Source: Paenibacillus sp. 37 (GTDB lineage: Bacteria; Bacillota; Bacilli; Paenibacillales; Paenibacillaceae). From it: DNA of 64,000 bases. The notes below the pieces were generated by a model that worked only from the letters and a program-made list of their open reading frames with translations, did not search any database and was not told the DNA's origin. Made by a program: the position numbers and the translations under genes. Position 1 is the first letter of the stretch. The number at the start of each line of letters is the position of its first letter. This document shows, in pieces, positions 61,355 through 64,000 of this stretch. The DNA lies in assembly GCF_008386395.1 (NCBI RefSeq), contig NZ_CP043761.1:3472001-3536000 (forward strand), written 5' to 3'.

Positions 61355-62719
61355 ATGGCTATTGATACGGTATTATGGAGCAGGCTGGTGACTGGTTTGA
61401 CGCTCGGGTTCCACGTGATTTTTGCAACGCTTGGTGTCGGTGTACCTTTGATGATTGCTATTGCAGAGTTCATCGGCATTCGGAAGAAGGATCACCATTA
61501 CATACTTATGGCAAAGAGGTGGTCACGAGGGTTTGTCATATCTGTGGCTGTTGGTGTTGTGACAGGTACAGCGATATCACTGCAGTTGGCCCTGGTATGG
61601 CCGAATTTTATGAAGCTTGCCGGGAATGTCATTGCACTGCCACTATTTATGGAAGTATTCGCATTCTTTTTTGAAGCCATCTTCCTGGGCATTTATCTGT
61701 ACACGTGGGATCGGTTCAAAAATCCGTATATCCACTGGTTGCTGACCATTCCGATTGTCGCCGGGGCAGGCATGTCTGCTGTTTTTATTACAACAGTGAA
61801 CGGATTCATGAACCAGCCTGAAGGTTTTGTCATGGAAGCAGGTCAATTCTTGGCAGTGAATCCTGTACAAGCGATGCTGAATACGGCGACGTTCTCCAAA
61901 GTATTTCATGTATTAAGCTCGGCTTATCTGACAGGAGCTGCTCTGTTAGCAGGAATTGCAGCCTTTGCAATGCTGAGAAAAGGGGTATCGGCCTACCACA
62001 AAAAAGGCCTGAACCTCATGATGGCCGTTGTGCTGGTATTCAGTTTATTAAATTCCTTAGCTGGGGATGTATCTGCCAAGTTTTTGGCTGAACATCAGCC
62101 GGAGAAGCTCGCAGCTGCCGAGTGGCATTTCGAGACGGAAAGCGGCGCAGATCTTATTTTATTAGGATGGCTGAATGCTGAACATGAAATCATAGGCGCA
62201 CTTCATTTGCCGAAAGTGCTTAGCTTTCTTGCCTTTGGAGACTTTAACGCCGAGGTAACCGGGCTGAATGAATTTCCACCAGATGAACACCCGCCCTTAC
62301 TTGTGCATTATTTGTTTGATCTAATGGCTGGAATTGGATTCGCTTTGCTTGCTATATCAAGTCTGTACTTCCTGTTTGTATTCTGGAAGAAACGAAATCA
62401 GTTTAACAAGTGGATGCTTCGTATGGTTGCGCTCAGTGCACCGCTCGCTTTTCTGGCCGTTGAGATGGGTTGGTTCTATGCAGAGATCGGTCGGCAGCCA
62501 TGGATCATTCGAGGTTATATGCGAGTGGAAGAGGCCGCTACTTCTTCACCGAGTGTAAGAATTTTGTTTTTCGTCTTCTTGCTTCTATACATCGTGCTCG
62601 GCGTCATCTGTGTTCTCGTATTGAGACGTCTGTTCAATAATAATCCCGCTGAGCTTGAGATGGAGAAATGGTTGAAAGAGAAGCATGATCAATCAGCCAA
62701 GAAAGGGGATCAGGCCTGA
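61355..62719 (+). CDS. cydA: Cytochrome bd ubiquinol oxidase subunit I
   Basis: The 454-residue membrane protein carries the bd-oxidase heme and quinol features: an N-terminal helix with RLVTGLTLGFHVIFATLG, where the His is the expected heme ligand, then WPNFM, the quinol-loop region and EMGWFYAEIGRQPW. It oxidises menaquinol and reduces oxygen to water at high affinity. The start is ATG 61355 after AAAGGAGGC. Its stop codon overlaps the start of cydB (TGATG). A Rex operator lies upstream. Confidence 0.96.
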   Translation: MAIDTVLWSRLVTGLTLGFHVIFATLGVGVPLMIAIAEFIGIRKKDHHYILMAKRWSRGFVISVAVGVVTGTAISLQLALVWPNFMKLAGNVIALPLFMEVFAFFFEAIFLGIYLYTWDRFKNPYIHWLLTIPIVAGAGMSAVFITTVNGFMNQPEGFVMEAGQFLAVNPVQAMLNTATFSKVFHVLSSAYLTGAALLAGIAAFAMLRKGVSAYHKKGLNLMMAVVLVFSLLNSLAGDVSAKFLAEHQPEKLAAAEWHFETESGADLILLGWLNAEHEIIGALHLPKVLSFLAFGDFNAEVTGLNEFPPDEHPPLLVHYLFDLMAGIGFALLAISSLYFLFVFWKKRNQFNKWMLRMVALSAPLAFLAVEMGWFYAEIGRQPWIIRGYMRVEEAATSSPSVRILFFVFLLLYIVLGVICVLVLRRLFNNNPAELEMEKWLKEKHDQSAKKGDQA

Positions 62720-63732
62720 TGAGTTATGAATTGATTGGTATATCCGTACTCTGGCTGTTCTTGTACGGCTATCTTATTGTAGCTTCCATTGATTTTGGAG
62801 CAGGTTTCTTCGCCTTTTATGCACGCCTGACAAAGCAGGATCACCTGATTAATCGTCTGATCTCCCGTTATCTATCACCGGTCTGGGAGATCACCAATGT
62901 ATTTTTTGTCTTTTTCTATATTGGCATCGTTGGATTCTTTCCGGATACTGCTTACTATTATGGCTCCGCGCTGCTTGTTCCGGGAAGTATAGCCGTCATT
63001 TTGCTTGCCATTCGTGGGTCATTCTACGCCTTTGAGAATTATGGTTCCAAAAATAACATCGTATATCTGTTTTTATACGGAGCTACCGGGTTGCTTATTC
63101 CAGCGTCATTGTCAGTGGCACTGACCCTGTCTGAGGGTGGCTTTATTTTGAAACAGGGAGATACCGTTTCCCTGGATTACTGGGCACTATTTACGAATCC
63201 ATTATCATGGAGCATCGTTGGTCTAGCCATCGTGTCGGTATTGTTCATTAGTGGGTCATTTCTGACATTTTATGCATCTCGGGCAGAGGATCATTCGGCA
63301 TTGAAGCTGATGCGCAATTATGCTTTGTTCTGGAGTACACCGACCATTATTCTCGCGCTGACTGCATTTATATATTTGGGTCAACACAATGAGCGTCATT
63401 TTCAAAACATGATGGATTTATGGTGGCTGCTGGCGCTTTCCGTTGCGTTTTTCATGATTGCCATGTGGCTGTTATATAACGGTCGTCGTTACGGATTAGC
63501 TTTTATATGTATCATGCTGCAATTTTTCACAGCCTTTTTCGCTTACGGCATTGGGCAGTATCCTTATATTCTTGATCCATTCATCACGATTCAGAGCAGT
63601 GCCACACCGCCAGCAATGGGTTTTGCGCTAGTGGTTGTGTTTATCGGTGGGCTGTGCCTGTTAATTCCTTCTCTTATTCTGGTCTTCAAACTGTTCCTGT
63701 TTGATGCAGATTATGTCAAAGGGAAAAAATAA
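62719..63732 (+). CDS. cydB: Cytochrome bd ubiquinol oxidase subunit II
   Basis: The 337-residue membrane protein has about eight helices and begins ELIGISVLWLFLYGYLI, with FGAGFFAFYARL following as in the CydB family. It pairs with CydA in the bd oxidase. It is co-translated with cydA through a one-base overlap and followed after 14 bases by the first subunit gene of the CydDC-type transporter. No accessory CydX-like ORF was seen between them. Confidence 0.94.
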   Translation: MSYELIGISVLWLFLYGYLIVASIDFGAGFFAFYARLTKQDHLINRLISRYLSPVWEITNVFFVFFYIGIVGFFPDTAYYYGSALLVPGSIAVILLAIRGSFYAFENYGSKNNIVYLFLYGATGLLIPASLSVALTLSEGGFILKQGDTVSLDYWALFTNPLSWSIVGLAIVSVLFISGSFLTFYASRAEDHSALKLMRNYALFWSTPTIILALTAFIYLGQHNERHFQNMMDLWWLLALSVAFFMIAMWLLYNGRRYGLAFICIMLQFFTAFFAYGIGQYPYILDPFITIQSSATPPAMGFALVVVFIGGLCLLIPSLILVFKLFLFDADYVKGKK

Positions 63733-63746
63733 AGGAGGAGCGTTCA

Positions 63747-64000
63747 ATGAAAAGGAGAGGCAAATCCAATCTGATCTCGCAGCAAATGTCTTTACAACGA
63801 AAAAACAGACTTCTCCTTGCGATCATTTCGCTGGCCCTTGGTGTAGCTATTATAAGCCAGGCCACCTTGGTGGCTGAAGCAGTCCAGCGAATCTTTGTAG
63901 AGAAAGTTTCCTACTCATCAGTGATGCTGTTGCTTGTCCTATTACTGGTTGTTATGGCTGTACGCTCACTGTTGTCGTATGGTAATGGGAAAGTGGGCTT
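63747..64000 (+). CDS. cydD: CydD-type ABC transporter subunit, N-terminal fragment (continues past the window)
   Basis: A frame opens at ATG 63747 with AAAGGAGGAG nine bases upstream and remains open to the window end, giving 84 residues. It has two hydrophobic segments (about 24-43 and 55-73), in keeping with the membrane domain of the CydDC exporter needed for cytochrome bd assembly. The identification rests mainly on position after cydAB; the ATPase domain is outside the window. Confidence 0.78.
   Translation, partial: MKRRGKSNLISQQMSLQRKNRLLLAIISLALGVAIISQATLVAEAVQRIFVEKVSYSSVMLLLVLLLVVMAVRSLLSYGNGKVG

Overview
The window looks like a chromosomal segment of a plant-biomass-degrading Paenibacillus. 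It has moderate GC, strong AGGAGG-type Shine-Dalgarno sites and frequent GTG/TTG starts. It also has several CUT1 sugar transporters of the LplA/LplB/YtcP type without ATPase genes, YesM/YesN-type two-component systems with AraC output domains, an SLH-anchored enzyme and many secreted or cytoplasmic glycosidases. The genus is inferred from gene content and style, not from a marker gene. No rRNA, tRNA, CRISPR array, insertion sequence or prophage was seen.

Layout. 0-8.7 kb: tail of a sugar permease, a secreted GH5 enzyme with a ricin-type lectin domain, a membrane-bound AraC-type regulator and a complete CUT1 transporter (permease, permease, lipoprotein). 8.8-22.7 kb: a xylan block with a cytoplasmic GH8 exo-oligoxylanase, an SGNH esterase and a CE1-like esterase, a secreted GH11 xylanase, a formylglycine-enzyme-fold lipoprotein, an unusual regulator-kinase-regulator array and a second complete transporter. 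22.7-24.9 kb: a three-gene CheY/CheC/diguanylate cyclase module behind a consensus sigma-A promoter and a leader able to pair with its own ribosome-binding site. 25-26.7 kb: small and decaying genes plus a secreted protein of unknown function. 26.8-32.9 kb: a redox/detoxification island (HxlR, Gal80-like oxidoreductase, flavin monooxygenase, NfsA-like reductase, TetR, SDR, MarR) tied together by a shared palindromic operator. 33-49.9 kb: GH95 fucosidase, AraC regulator, an unclassified six-hairpin-like protein, a second two-component pair, duplicated sugar-binding lipoproteins, permeases and an SLH-GH3 hexosaminidase. 50-58.5 kb: MFS/TetR pair, a frameshifted GH2 gene, DUF3237, a secreted MINPP-like phosphatase, an ECF sigma/anti-sigma pair and a GNAT. 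58.6-64 kb: LysR/MFS divergon and cydABD behind a Rex-type operator.

How it fits together. Secreted GH11 and GH5 enzymes release oligosaccharides. CUT1 systems probably import them, powered by an ATPase encoded elsewhere. Cytoplasmic esterases and GH8 finish the xylan products. Sugar sensing by the YesM/YesN pairs and catabolite repression through CcpA-type cre sites (six good candidates) plausibly set expression. The most informative non-coding signals are a 17-base element repeated before the GH8/SGNH divergon and before the first YesN gene, the fossil of a second SGNH gene beside the latter, the shared MarR-type palindromes at 27-32 kb, and the switch-like leader at 22.8-22.9 kb.
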